From assembly GCF_934636505.1 (NCBI RefSeq), contig NZ_CAKUAL010000017.1, positions 1 to 32,112 of the forward strand: a stretch of 32,112 nucleotides of DNA. Reading direction: 5' to 3'. Made by a program: the position numbers and the translations under genes. Shown here piece after piece: positions 1-8,544 of the stretch. The notes under the pieces were generated by a model. That model was not told the DNA's origin. It saw only the letters and a program-made list of their open reading frames with translations, and did not search any database. The stretch's first letter is position 1. Each line of letters starts with the position of its first letter. This stretch comes from an uncultured Ellagibacter sp. Its GTDB lineage: Bacteria; Actinomycetota; Coriobacteriia; Coriobacteriales; Eggerthellaceae.

Positions 1-32
1 CGTTTGCACGCCCGTCCTGCTAGCTGCGAAAA

Positions 33-46
33 CGCCGATTACGGCG
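33..46 (-). terminator. Weak hairpin downstream of the MFS gene
   Basis: A 5-bp GC stem (CGCCG/CGGCG) with a 4-nt loop is followed on the minus strand by TTTTCGC. It lies about 160 nt past the stop of the MFS transporter gene and could end that transcript, but the stem is short. The rest of positions 1-206 has no gene I can recognise. Reading frames stay open on both strands, which is common in this GC-rich DNA. Confidence 0.35.
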
Positions 47-206
47 CGAGTGTTCGGCTAACAATGAAAATCAACCAGTACACCGAGCCGCACGTCGCGT
101 GGGGGAAGCGTGTGGTCCCGAGCTGCGAGCAGGGCGGCGTACGCTCGGAGCCCCGGCGGCTCGCGCGCCGCATACCGACCACGTCCCGCAAGCGGCGCCC
201 CGACTT

Positions 207-1433
207 CTACTCTCCTGCCACCGCGCCCTCGGGCATCTTCAAAAGCAGCACGAAGCCGACGATGAACAGCACCGCCACGGAAAGGACGCCGATCGAGCTC
301 GAACCCGTCAACTGGGTGAACACGCTCACGAGCAACGTGCCCATGATGGTCGCGTACTTGCCGAAGATATCGAAGAAGCCATAGTACTCGTTGGCGTGTT
401 CCTTGGGGATGAGCTTGCCGAATTCGCTGCGCGAGAGCGCCTGGATGCCTCCTTGGAACAGGCCGACGCAAATCGCGAGCACCCAGAACTCGGCAGCGCT
501 GCGCAGGAAGAACGCCGCGAACAGCGTGATCAAAAAGTACGCGAACACGGCGATGAGCAGCATCTTCTTCGTGCCGAAACGCCCCGCAAGACGCCCGTAG
601 GCGATCGCCGAGGGGAATGCCACGAACTGCGTGACCAAAAGCGCCAGCACAAGGTTCGTCGAGCTGATGCCCAAGTCGGTGCCGTAACTCGTAGACATCG
701 CGATGATTGTGTGCACACCGTCGATGTAGAAGAAGAACGCCAGCATGAACATCATGAGCCTGCGGTCGCGGAAAATCTTCTTGCACGTTCCCACAAGGCC
801 CGCAATCGTGTTCTTGAACAGATGCTCCTCGCGCGGCTTGTAGTGCGTCTGGTGCACGTCGCGCCAGATGGGAACGCTGAACGCGAGCCACCACACCGCC
901 GTGATGACGAACGAGATCCGGATGCCGTCAAGCTGCCCGATCCCGAAATTCTCGCCGAACAGCACGAGCACCAAGCAGATGATGAACGGCACGCACGACC
1001 CGATGTATCCCCAGGCGTACCCCTGCGACGACACTTCGTCGTAGCGCTCCTCGCTCGATGCAGCGTCCACAAGGAAGGCGTCGTAGAACACGAGCGACGC
1101 GTTCAGCATGACCGACGACACCACGTAAATCACGAGGAACACCATCGCGTCGGAGGGAATGCCCATCACGGCGAGCGTCACCGCGCCCGTGCCGATGGTG
1201 CCGGCAAGGAACTTCTTCTTGTTGCCCTTCAGATCGGCGAGGCTGCCGAGGAACGGCATGAGCAACGCCAGCACAAGCGAGGCCACCGTCGAGGCGTATC
1301 CCCAGGCCACAACCGCAGAAGAATTCGGGTCGGCAATCGCTGAGAAATAGATGGGGATAAGCGTCGATGCAAGAAGCACGTAGGCGGAATTGCCCACGTC
1401 GTAGAGGACCCAGCTGCGCTCGGGTTTCGTCAT
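207..1433 (-). CDS. MFS transporter, Atg22/UMF1-like
   Basis: This is a predicted inner-membrane carrier of about 408 residues with roughly twelve hydrophobic segments, the usual size for a major facilitator. The N-terminal sequence ERSWVLYDVGNSAY is typical of the UMF1/Atg22-like branch, whose bacterial substrates are mostly unknown. A loop of the MFS motif A type (GSLADLKGNKKK) follows the second or third membrane segment. I prefer the ATG at 1433. A GTG at 1463 in the same frame would add ten residues (KGVALSRTH-type) that look less family-like, and neither start has a strong ribosome site. The gene is divergent from the phospholipase-like gene, with about 190 nt between the two starts. 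No neighbour hints at the substrate. The family call is firm; the substrate is unknown. Confidence 0.85.
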   Translation of the reverse strand: MTKPERSWVLYDVGNSAYVLLASTLIPIYFSAIADPNSSAVVAWGYASTVASLVLALLMPFLGSLADLKGNKKKFLAGTIGTGAVTLAVMGIPSDAMVFLVIYVVSSVMLNASLVFYDAFLVDAASSEERYDEVSSQGYAWGYIGSCVPFIICLVLVLFGENFGIGQLDGIRISFVITAVWWLAFSVPIWRDVHQTHYKPREEHLFKNTIAGLVGTCKKIFRDRRLMMFMLAFFFYIDGVHTIIAMSTSYGTDLGISSTNLVLALLVTQFVAFPSAIAYGRLAGRFGTKKMLLIAVFAYFLITLFAAFFLRSAAEFWVLAICVGLFQGGIQALSRSEFGKLIPKEHANEYYGFFDIFGKYATIMGTLLVSVFTQLTGSSSIGVLSVAVLFIVGFVLLLKMPEGAVAGE

Positions 1434-1537
1434 ATGGGTGCGCGACAACGCAACGCCTTTCACTCAAAGTTCGGAAAATCCCTGCTCACGCGTCATGGCG
1501 GCCTATGTAAAACGTACGCAAAGACGCATGGAGGACG

Positions 1538-1566
1538 TTAACAAGCCGCTCATCATTGTATATGAT
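1538..1566 (+). promoter_or_regulatory. Predicted sigma-A-type promoter of the phospholipase C-like gene
   Basis: TTAACA (1538-1543), a 17-nt spacer and TATGAT (1561-1566) match the housekeeping consensus at 5 of 6 bases in each box. Transcription would start near 1573, about 50 nt before the ATG at 1624. Confidence 0.6.
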
Positions 1567-1623
1567 GCTTTACTTAGCGACAGTAAAATTCCCGTCAGGG
1601 GCTCAAAGGATGGAGTTCAGACT

Positions 1624-2580
1624 ATGCCGGCAATCATCACGCACGACACGTTCGGACAGGACGCCTACGCGCGTCATTTCTCCTCCATCGGCGGAACGAA
1701 GGACGAGGCCGAGGCATTCCTCTTGGGAAACCAAGGGCCCGACCCGCTGTTCTATTCCATCGCCAATCCCCTGCTCTCGTCGGTCCATCGACTTGGGAAC
1801 ATCATGCACAAGGAGAAACCGAACGAGATACTCGTCGCTTTCAAGCAAGCGATCGACGCACTCGACGAGGCGGACCGCTCCGTCGGGCGCGCCTACGCGC
1901 TTGGGTTCCTGGGCCACTACGTGCTCGATTCGACCATGCATCCGCTCGTGTACTTCCACGAGTTCCAGCTGTGCGATGCGGGCGAGCCGGGCCTTTCGCG
2001 CGCGGACGGCAACGAGGTGCACGCTGTCATCGAGAGCGAGTACGACGAGATGGTGCTCACCGTGAAGCGCGGCGAAACGGTGGCGACGTTCAACCCGGCC
2101 GTGAACATCCTCAAGGGTTCCGATCGCATGCTTCGCATCGTTTCGCTTTTGTACGCGAGCATGGCGTTCTCCGTGTTCGGCAAGATCATCCCGCGCAACG
2201 CGTTCGGCGACGCAGTGCGCTGCTTTCGCCTGGTGCAGCATCTCTTCCATTCGGGCTCTGGCGTGAAACGCGAGGCCATCGCGCGCATCGAGGAGTTGGT
2301 ACGCCCGTACTCGTTCTATCGCGCGATGAGCCACCGCGCGATCCTGGCGGAAACGTGCGCGTACGACAACCGCGAGCACGCCGCCTGGGAGAACCCCTTC
2401 ACGCACGAGAAATCGGCCGACAGCTTCTGGGACCGCTACGAGAAGGCGCAGCAGCGTTTCGACGAGGTGAGCTCACTGTTCGACGCCGACGGCTTCAACG
2501 CGGAGACGGCGCGAGCCATCACGCGCGACCTCAATTTCTCCGGCGAGCCCGTCGAGGCGAAGCTGCTCGCGGTGGAGTAA
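1624..2580 (+). CDS. Zinc-dependent phospholipase C-like protein
   Basis: The product is a 318-residue protein of the zinc-dependent phospholipase C/S1-P1-like helical fold. Probable metal ligands are visible in the expected order: H7 (ITHDTFG), D40 (GPDPLF), H55, H62, H98 and D102 (LGHYVLD), H106, H133 and E137 (HAVIESEYD). I see no signal peptide, so it may act in the cytoplasm, unlike the secreted clostridial toxins. Its true substrate cannot be told from sequence. The start is set at 1624, where GGAG (1612-1615) sits 8 nt upstream and a good promoter lies just before. A longer in-frame reading from 1438 would overlap the divergent MFS gene and has no such signal. Family members are often annotated simply as zinc-dependent PLC family in Coriobacteriia. 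The gene ends before a strong bidirectional hairpin. Confidence 0.8.
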   Translation: MPAIITHDTFGQDAYARHFSSIGGTKDEAEAFLLGNQGPDPLFYSIANPLLSSVHRLGNIMHKEKPNEILVAFKQAIDALDEADRSVGRAYALGFLGHYVLDSTMHPLVYFHEFQLCDAGEPGLSRADGNEVHAVIESEYDEMVLTVKRGETVATFNPAVNILKGSDRMLRIVSLLYASMAFSVFGKIIPRNAFGDAVRCFRLVQHLFHSGSGVKREAIARIEELVRPYSFYRAMSHRAILAETCAYDNREHAAWENPFTHEKSADSFWDRYEKAQQRFDEVSSLFDADGFNAETARAITRDLNFSGEPVEAKLLAVE

Positions 2581-2616
2581 GGGCGCGGGTGCGACAATCT
2601 GCCTTCTCGAAAAATC

Positions 2617-2642
2617 GGGGCCTCATTTCCTGATGAGGCCCC
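2617..2642. terminator. Bidirectional rho-independent terminator
   Basis: A perfect 10-bp stem (GGGGCCTCAT/ATGAGGCCCC) with a 6-nt loop lies between two convergent genes, the phospholipase-like gene (+) and the DUF47 gene (-). The minus-strand side is followed by GATTTTTCG, a good U-tract. The plus side is followed only by GTTCGCTTTCG, so it is weaker in that direction. Confidence 0.85.
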
Positions 2643-2705
2643 GTTCGCTTTCGATATTTCCTGCGCCTGGCGAGCCGTCGTCACGCTGCGCGCTATATCT
2701 GCGCG

Positions 2706-3338
2706 TTACACGTTCTTCAACAGGATGGTGCTCATGCAGTCGGCGGCGTGCTCGGTCGCGTCTGCGCAGTTCTCCATGTGCTCGAAGATGCGCGACCACA
2801 CCATCACGCGCATGGTGTTCTCGCAATCGGTGGTGTGCAAATCGCGGATGACGTGCATCAACAGCTGGTCGGCCTCTTCCTCGTAGGTGTTCACCTCGAT
2901 GACGAGCGACTTGAACTTCTTGGACTTCTTGAAGTTGCGGAAGTCCTCCATGGCCTTGTTGAGCGCCTTGCATTCCTTCTTCAGCAGCTGCGCGAACTCG
3001 AGCGCATCCTTGTGCATGAAATGCACGTCGTACATGTAGAAGCGCTGGATGACCTCTTCAAGCTCGTCGATGATCGTGTCGAGCGCCTGGGCGAGGCCGA
3101 TGATGTCCTCGCGGTCAATCGGCGTGATGAAATCGGTCGCCACGTTGCGGAAGATGTCGTGGTTGATGTCGTCGCCTTTGTGCTCGATGGCGTGCGCCTT
3201 CTCCATCGTTTCCTTGAGCGCATCGGCCGTAGAGAATTCCTCGATGGCCTTGATGAGCAGGTCGGCCTCATCGACCGCGAGCTCTGACAAGCTCTCGAAC
3301 GCGCTGAAATAGTCGTACTTATGGTGCCTCTTGCCCAT
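2706..3338 (-). CDS. DUF47 / PhoU-like phosphate-regulation protein
   Basis: This 210-residue, almost entirely helical protein belongs to the DUF47 family (PhoU-divergent). Conserved features include the N-terminal FxxF pattern, the AxxIEHxGDxINHDI segment (around residues 48-61), FITPIDREDI (about 70-79) and a C-terminal helix with many acidic residues and histidines. Family members are thought to bind metal clusters and to modulate low-affinity Pit phosphate transporters. In many genomes pit is the next gene, but no transporter lies beside this one, so the partner must be elsewhere. The start is supported by AAGGAG 7 nt upstream of the ATG. The length is normal for the family (about 205-215 residues). 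The gene stands alone, ending at the shared terminator. The 177 nt upstream of its start carry no promoter I would trust. Confidence 0.9.
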   Translation of the reverse strand: MGKRHHKYDYFSAFESLSELAVDEADLLIKAIEEFSTADALKETMEKAHAIEHKGDDINHDIFRNVATDFITPIDREDIIGLAQALDTIIDELEEVIQRFYMYDVHFMHKDALEFAQLLKKECKALNKAMEDFRNFKKSKKFKSLVIEVNTYEEEADQLLMHVIRDLHTTDCENTMRVMVWSRIFEHMENCADATEHAADCMSTILLKNV

Positions 3339-3515
3339 TCATCGACTCCTTTTCGCTAAGCGAATTGACCGGAAGAACGCGAGCCCCGGGAAGAGGTCGC
3401 GCTGACGCTCAAACGCCCAGAGTTTAACGTGTTCTTTACTGAGTTCCCAACGCAATTCGCGCGAATTGCCGCAGACGATATCAGAAAGCCCCGCAGCGGC
3501 GCAATCGGCGGGTTC

Positions 3516-4178
3516 TTACGCCCACTGCGCGAAGGTGCGGCTCCGCTCGGCTCCGATGGTGGTCTGCCTGCCGTGTCCGGGAAGGACGATCGTCTCGTCG
3601 GGCAGAAACGCCAGCTTGCGAAGCGATGCGCGCATCTCCTTCATGCTTCCGCCCTCGAAATCGGTGCGCCCCACAGACCCTTCGAACAGCGTGTCGCCCG
3701 AAATGAGAACAGGTGCGCCGCTCTCGTGGTTGCCGAACTGCGGCACGAGGTACCAGCACATGCCACCCTTGGTGTGGCCAGGGGTTACCATCACTTTCCA
3801 TGCCATGTTGCCGATTTCCACAACGTCGCCGTCCTCGGCGCGAAAGTCGACCGGGCAGGTCTTGAACTTCCAATTGTCGCGAGAGATGGGCTTCTCCCCG
3901 CAAATCTCGGGGGCATCGATCTTCGACGCAATCACGGTCGCACCCGTCAGGCGGCGCAAGTCGGCCGCTGCGCCCACGTGATCGGAGTGGCAGTGCGTCA
4001 GCACGATCGCGTCAAGCTCGCGCCCGTCGAGCGCGCGCATGATCTCCTCCGCGTCCGATGACGGGTCGACCACCATCGTCGCCTCGCCGTCCGAAATGAA
4101 GTACACGTTGTTCTCGAGCATTCCCTGCACGAGAAAGCACACGTCAACGCACGTTTTTTTCACCACTCGAAGAGACAT
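3516..4178 (-). CDS. MBL-fold metallohydrolase (glyoxalase II-like)
   Basis: A 220-residue metallo-beta-lactamase-fold hydrolase. The zinc-binding motif reads THCHSDH (residues 61-67), followed by H135 (TPGHTKGG), D162 (SGDTLFEGSVGRTD) and H202 (LPGHGRQT). This is the full ligand set of the hydroxyacylglutathione-hydrolase-like group. The SVGRTD segment is typical of small YcbL/GloB-like enzymes that cleave thioesters. The exact substrate is unknown, and these actinobacteria need not use glutathione. The ATG at 4178 is chosen because AAAGG lies about 9 nt upstream; a GTG 51 nt further up gives an unconvincing extra N-terminus. The gene begins 81 nt after the Rel stop codon on the same strand, so it is probably co-transcribed with rel. 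MBL hydrolases are common just downstream of rel (often with dtd, absent here). Confidence 0.88.
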   Translation of the reverse strand: MSLRVVKKTCVDVCFLVQGMLENNVYFISDGEATMVVDPSSDAEEIMRALDGRELDAIVLTHCHSDHVGAAADLRRLTGATVIASKIDAPEICGEKPISRDNWKFKTCPVDFRAEDGDVVEIGNMAWKVMVTPGHTKGGMCWYLVPQFGNHESGAPVLISGDTLFEGSVGRTDFEGGSMKEMRASLRKLAFLPDETIVLPGHGRQTTIGAERSRTFAQWA

Positions 4179-4259
4179 TGCCTCAACCTTTCGACAGGAA
4201 CAGTCCGCAGGCAGGCTCAAGCGAGGCACGCGCCCACCGCGCCTGCAGACGAACGACCA

Positions 4260-6677
4260 TTACTTCTTCTTCCCCCCTTGCCCGGGGAGCATGCGATGGG
4301 CGTCGAACACGCCCTCAAGCCCGAGCAGCTTGCGCTGCACCGCATCGATGAGCGAGATATCCGACACCTGGAACAAAAAGCGCATCTCGACCATGCCGTC
4401 GCGGTGCGAGATAGTGTTGCAGGACAGCACGTTCGCGCCCATGTCGGAGAGGACCACCGTGACGTCGCGCAACAGGTTCAAGCGGTCGATTGCCTCGATG
4501 TAGATCTCCACCTTGTAGGACGTGCTCGACGGCGCAGATTTCTCCCACTCCACCTCGATGATGCGCTCGGGGTGTTTCATGAGCTCCTCGGCATTCGGGC
4601 AATCGGCGCGATGCACCGACACACCGCGGCCGCGCGTCACGAAGCCCAAGATCTTGTCGCCTGGCACCGGGTTGCAACAGCGCGACAGGCGCACGAGCAC
4701 GTCATCGACGCCCTTCACGACGATGCCGTTCGAGCTGTGCGCCTCGCGGCGCTTCGGCGAGACGACGCTTGTGATCATGGGGGGCATGACGCCGGGGCTC
4801 GTCTCGGACTGCCCGAGCGCGCCGGCACGCGATTCCTCGTTCCCGTCGTCGACGAGCAGCTTCAACAGGCGATTGCCCACATGCTGCGGGCTTTCCTTCC
4901 CCGTGCCGATGTTGACGAGCATGTCATCGGGGCTTTTGTAACCCATGTGCTCGGAAATCGTCTTGATCGCGCGCATCGAGTTGGCGCTCGAGATGCCGAT
5001 GCCGTGCTTCTTCATCTCGCGCGTCAAGCGGTCGCGGCCTATCTGCAGATCGTCGGAGCGGCTCGCCTTGCTGAAGAACCCGCGGATCTTGTTGCGCGCC
5101 GAGGGCGTCTTCACGATGTTCAGCCAGTCGCGCGAAGGCGTGGCGCTCTTCTGCGTGAGGATTTCCACGCGGTCGCCCAGCTGCAGCTCGTAGGTCAGCG
5201 GCACGATGGCGCCGTTCACCTTCGCGCCCACGCAGTGGTTGCCCACCTCGGTGTGGATGGCGTAGGCGAAATCGACCGGCGTTGATCCCGCCCGCAAGCT
5301 CATGACCTCGCCTTTCGGGGTGAACACGAACACCTCAGTCGGCGCTAGGTCAACTTTTAGGTCCTTCAGGAACTCACGCGAGTCCTGCGTCTCGTCCTGC
5401 CAGTCGACCATCTGGCGCAGCCATGCCAGCTGCTGGTCGAGCGCGGCGTCGGCCTTCTCGCCCTTTTCCTTGTAACGCCAGTGCGCCGCCACGCCGTATT
5501 CGCTTTGGCGATGCATCTCCTCGGTGCGAATCTGCACCTCAAGCGGCCTGCCAGCTGGGCCGATGACCGTGGTGTGCAGGCTTTGGTACATGTTGAACTT
5601 CGGCATGGCGATGTAGTCTTTGAATCGCCCTGGCATCGGGTGCCACAGCGTGTGCACCGCGCCCAGCGCCGAGTAGCAATCCTTCACCGACTTCACGATG
5701 ATGCGCACGGCGATGAGGTCGTAGATCTCAGAGAAGCCTTTGCCCTTGTTCACCATCTTTTGGTAGATGGAATACAAATGCTTCGGGCGACCCATGATCT
5801 GGCAGACGATGTTGACCTTCTTCATCTCGTCGTGCAGCGTGTCGATCACTTCGCCCAAGTACTGCTCGCGCTCGGCGCGCGACTCGGTGACCATGCGGCT
5901 GACCTGCTTGTACTTGTTAGGCTCGAGGTAGTAGAAGGAAAGGTCCTCAAGCTCCCACTTCACCGAGTTGATGCCCAGGCGGTGCGCAATGGGGGCGTAG
6001 ATTTCGAGCGTTTCGCGCGCTTTGAAGATGCGACGGTCCTCCTTGAGCGCCGAGAGCGTGCGCATGTTGTGCAGGCGGTCTGCCAGCTTGATCACGATGA
6101 CGCGGATATCTTTGCTCATGGCGACGAACATCTTGCGGATGGTGGCCGCCTGCTTGTCCGACAGGCTTTCCACCTCGATGCGCGTAATCTTGGTGACGCC
6201 GTCGACGAGCGCGGCCACGTTCTCGTTGAACTCGGTTGCCACGTCCTGGTAGGTGACGTCGGTGTCCTCGATCGTGTCGTGAAGAAGCGCAGCGCACAGC
6301 GTCTCGCCGTCCATGCGCAAGTCCGCTAAGATGATGGCGACCTCGACCGGATGGATGATATAGGGCTCGCCCGATTTGCGCGTGACGCCTTTGTGCGCCG
6401 CGTCGGCGAAGCGGAACGCGCGCTCGAGCATGTCGCGCTCGTCGTCGGCCAGGTAACCGTCGGTCAGGCGCTGCAGCTCGACGAAGCGCTCTTCCGGGGT
6501 TTCCGTCGAGTGAAGCTCCCCCACCTCGGTGGGACGAGGCGCCACCGAAAACGATTTCTCGGGTGTGTACGCGCGCCCGAGCATGACATCATCAACCGTC
6601 TGCTTTTCGGAAGACGACTTGAGCGACTCGCCGAGCATTATCTCGTCATCGCCGCCGTTGCGGCCGTTGGGGCTCAT
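4260..6677 (-). CDS. rel: Bifunctional (p)ppGpp synthetase/hydrolase
   Basis: The 805-residue stringent-response enzyme both makes (p)ppGpp from GTP/GDP and ATP and hydrolyses it. The hydrolase HD domain carries HDTIED at residues 133-138 and KLADRLHNMRTL at 197-208. The synthetase domain carries RFKD at 351-354, the basic RxKD form that marks bifunctional enzymes rather than EFDD of monofunctional RelA, and EVQIRT at 380-385. A TGS domain covers about 447-508. A zinc-finger-like segment has CC at 667-668, H689 and C693. A C-terminal ACT domain runs from about 720 to 800. All catalytic motifs are intact. About 60 poorly conserved residues precede the HD domain. The ATG is certain: AAAGGAGG sits 6 nt upstream. 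The gene is followed by the MBL hydrolase. Confidence 0.97.
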   Translation of the reverse strand: MSPNGRNGGDDEIMLGESLKSSSEKQTVDDVMLGRAYTPEKSFSVAPRPTEVGELHSTETPEERFVELQRLTDGYLADDERDMLERAFRFADAAHKGVTRKSGEPYIIHPVEVAIILADLRMDGETLCAALLHDTIEDTDVTYQDVATEFNENVAALVDGVTKITRIEVESLSDKQAATIRKMFVAMSKDIRVIVIKLADRLHNMRTLSALKEDRRIFKARETLEIYAPIAHRLGINSVKWELEDLSFYYLEPNKYKQVSRMVTESRAEREQYLGEVIDTLHDEMKKVNIVCQIMGRPKHLYSIYQKMVNKGKGFSEIYDLIAVRIIVKSVKDCYSALGAVHTLWHPMPGRFKDYIAMPKFNMYQSLHTTVIGPAGRPLEVQIRTEEMHRQSEYGVAAHWRYKEKGEKADAALDQQLAWLRQMVDWQDETQDSREFLKDLKVDLAPTEVFVFTPKGEVMSLRAGSTPVDFAYAIHTEVGNHCVGAKVNGAIVPLTYELQLGDRVEILTQKSATPSRDWLNIVKTPSARNKIRGFFSKASRSDDLQIGRDRLTREMKKHGIGISSANSMRAIKTISEHMGYKSPDDMLVNIGTGKESPQHVGNRLLKLLVDDGNEESRAGALGQSETSPGVMPPMITSVVSPKRREAHSSNGIVVKGVDDVLVRLSRCCNPVPGDKILGFVTRGRGVSVHRADCPNAEELMKHPERIIEVEWEKSAPSSTSYKVEIYIEAIDRLNLLRDVTVVLSDMGANVLSCNTISHRDGMVEMRFLFQVSDISLIDAVQRKLLGLEGVFDAHRMLPGQGGKKK

Positions 6678-6718
6678 GTCAGTCCTCCTTTCCCTTGAAA
6701 CTTAATCGTAGTGATTTC

Positions 6719-6724
6719 ATTCTA
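6719..6724 (-). promoter_or_regulatory. Possible -10 box for rel
   Basis: On the minus strand TAGAAT lies about 45 nt before the rel ATG and matches TATAAT at 5 of 6 bases. No convincing -35 lies 16-18 nt further upstream (the best is a weak CTTTAC), so this is tentative. Confidence 0.3.
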
Positions 6725-6794
6725 CTCGATTCGTCAAAGGGTAAAGGGGGGACGCAAGAACAACTGGTCGTGCCCCGCGCGGGCAGGGCGTTCG

Positions 6795-7688
6795 CTACGA
6801 GCTTTGGCTTGCCGACGATTCCGCCATCGCCTCTTCGAACGCGCGCACGTCGTCGTCGGTTCCCACCGTGGCGAAACCGTTGCGCGACGCCGAATACAGC
6901 TCCTCGTACGCATCGAGCGTCTTCTTATCGATTTGACCCTCGTTATAGCGCGCGCGAACGTCGTCGATCATCGCGTCTTCGGATGCGAGGTTCTGTTCGG
7001 AAGCGGGAGCGGCGTCGCTTATGGGCATCACGGCGAGCGAATCAGCGCTTACGCTGCCGACCTCGGCATTCGCGAAGTTTCCTGCGGAATCCTTTTCCCA
7101 TATGCCCAGCTTGTCGCCGAACGAATAGTAGTGGTTCCCTTCAGTGTTGCCATCGAGGCCGTCCAAAACGCGATAGAGGAAAAGCAGGTAGCTCGACCCT
7201 TCCTCAAGTTCGGGAGCATCATCGTTCACGACAGCCACCCTGTCGCCAGCGCCACCCTTCATGCGAACGGAGATGACGGACGAGCCGCGCGATGCGGCGG
7301 CGTCGTCGGTGAGAGCCTCACCTTTGAAAACGTTGTCGACCTCGAAGTAGTAATCCGTATAATACATTGCCGCATCGATGCCGCCAACGACGGGAATCAC
7401 CAGAATGGGGTCGGATCTCCCCAGGTAGCGGCCTTCGGCGATAAGGTCGGAATCGTCGCGCAGCGAATCGAAGCTGCACGCAGCGCTAAGGGCGCTCACA
7501 TGCAGCACAGCTTCCTTAGAATTCGCCTCGGCCGCCTCCGAATCACTCGAAGAGGAAGCGCCCGAAGAATCACTTGACTGAGCCTGCCCCGCGCATCCGG
7601 AGAAGCTCGCCAAGCAAATCGCCATGCCAAACAGGAAAATCAATCGCGCGCTGTGTTTTTTCTTTTCGGTTTTCGCCTGAATAAGCAT
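6795..7688 (-). CDS. Secreted lipoprotein of unknown function, next to a matrixin protease
   Basis: I do not recognise a named family for this 297-residue protein. It starts with a basic N-terminus, a hydrophobic stretch and a lipobox ending FSGC, so the mature protein should be lipid-anchored outside the cell. A Ser/Asp/Glu-rich linker follows. A globular part then contains the pattern YTDYYFEVDNVFKGE, a stretch of alternating hydrophobics and SSYLLFLYR; this beta-rich block resembles domains in other Gram-positive secreted proteins, but I assign no function. The C-terminal third is acidic and helical. The ATG at 7688 is chosen because AAGGGGTGG is 6 nt upstream; a further 12 codons are open. 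It begins 13 nt after the metalloprotease stop, so the two are likely one operon. The lipobox-coding DNA is identical over 26 nt to that of the gene at 8545-8979. Confidence 0.8.
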   Translation of the reverse strand: MLIQAKTEKKKHSARLIFLFGMAICLASFSGCAGQAQSSDSSGASSSSDSEAAEANSKEAVLHVSALSAACSFDSLRDDSDLIAEGRYLGRSDPILVIPVVGGIDAAMYYTDYYFEVDNVFKGEALTDDAAASRGSSVISVRMKGGAGDRVAVVNDDAPELEEGSSYLLFLYRVLDGLDGNTEGNHYYSFGDKLGIWEKDSAGNFANAEVGSVSADSLAVMPISDAAPASEQNLASEDAMIDDVRARYNEGQIDKKTLDAYEELYSASRNGFATVGTDDDVRAFEEAMAESSASQSS

Positions 7689-7701
7689 AAAGATCCACCC
7701 C

Positions 7702-8277
7702 TTAATAACGAGCCGCAAGCCCATTTAGGTCATCGTATGAAAAAGTGGTTCGAACCCAATTTGTCGGAAAGGTACGGAACATGACTGCTTCTCGGACAAG
7801 GGAGTGTCCCAAGCCAACCGTGTGCCCAATTTCATGAAGGAACACACTCCTTACATCATACGCGCCAACAACAGCGCCATTATCCCAAGGCTGATTGTAA
7901 TTGATGTTAATATCGGACTCGAGCAGGTACCCCGATCCGTTCCACCAATAATAATTTGTTGCCAAATTCGTCGGATCACTGTCCGGCAGCTTATAGATGA
8001 AATTACTGCCATCTCTACTTGTCGGGCGATAGGTCATATAGTGAACATCGCTGTTATAGCAAACCCTTCGCCATTCTGGAAGATACTCATTCCATTGAGC
8101 CATACAGCTTCTCATTTCCGATCTCGTGGTGTCCGTGAACACCGATGAGGCTCTGTACCATATTTGAGTATTCATTTTGCAATCACCAAGAGTATAGGCC
8201 TGCGCAAAACCGCATGGCACAAACAAAGCAACCGAGAGTGATAAGAGCAACAATCTAAAACAAAGCGATCTTCTCAT
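7702..8277 (-). CDS. Secreted matrixin-type zinc metalloprotease
   Basis: A small secreted metzincin of 191 residues. A signal peptide (basic MRRS, hydrophobic core, cleavage probably after FAQA at residue 27) precedes a catalytic domain of only about 165 residues. The zinc motif HEIGHTVGLGH occupies residues 148-158, followed by the Met-turn VMF (M166) and the C-terminal SYDDLNGLAARY that ends many bacterial matrixins. There is no propeptide with a cysteine switch. GC content is about 37-47% in lines I counted, well below neighbours, which suggests acquisition from a lower-GC source. The start is firm: AGGAGGT is 7 nt upstream, and a near-consensus promoter sits about 35-60 nt upstream. The adjacent lipoprotein gene follows after 13 nt. 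The natural substrate is unknown. Confidence 0.9.
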   Translation of the reverse strand: MRRSLCFRLLLLSLSVALFVPCGFAQAYTLGDCKMNTQIWYRASSVFTDTTRSEMRSCMAQWNEYLPEWRRVCYNSDVHYMTYRPTSRDGSNFIYKLPDSDPTNLATNYYWWNGSGYLLESDININYNQPWDNGAVVGAYDVRSVFLHEIGHTVGLGHSLVREAVMFRTFPTNWVRTTFSYDDLNGLAARY

Positions 8278-8315
8278 TACATCTACCTCCTATCATCGAC
8301 AGCAGAGCCACCTCT

Positions 8316-8344
8316 TTTATATCACATTTATTATCATATGTGAA
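8316..8344 (-). promoter_or_regulatory. Predicted promoter of the metalloprotease-lipoprotein operon
   Basis: On the minus strand TTCACA (8339-8344), a 17-nt spacer and TATAAA (8316-8321) match the consensus at 5 of 6 in each box, within an AT-rich stretch. Transcription would begin near 8309, giving a leader of about 32 nt. The rest of the 8278-8544 gap holds no gene I can support. Confidence 0.7.
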
Positions 8345-8544
8345 TAATATACGTTGTCTTATATTGTCTAATGGCGTGCAAGGCAAGTACAAGGCTTCGT
8401 ATCACACAGGCGTCTACATCGTCTTCTTTGCTCCGGATCGAAGCCTGTTGCAATCCGCATTTTCAAAACAATCATTCAGCCATTTTCGAATCGAAGTGAT
8501 TGCGTGGCGCAATACAAGAAGATAGCACGCGGCAAATCGCCGTA

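Noticed and set aside
1438..1623. A longer N-terminus for the phospholipase C-like gene
   Set aside because: It would overlap the divergent MFS start and the predicted promoter; the ATG at 1624 has a good ribosome site.
3339..3515. A promoter TTGGGA-N17-TTAAAC for the DUF47 gene
   Set aside because: The -10 box matches the consensus at only 3 of 6 bases, not enough to call.
6771..6785. Palindrome TGCCC-CGCGC-GGGCA as a terminator of the lipoprotein gene
   Set aside because: The stem is only 5 bp with a GC-rich loop and there is no U-tract after it.
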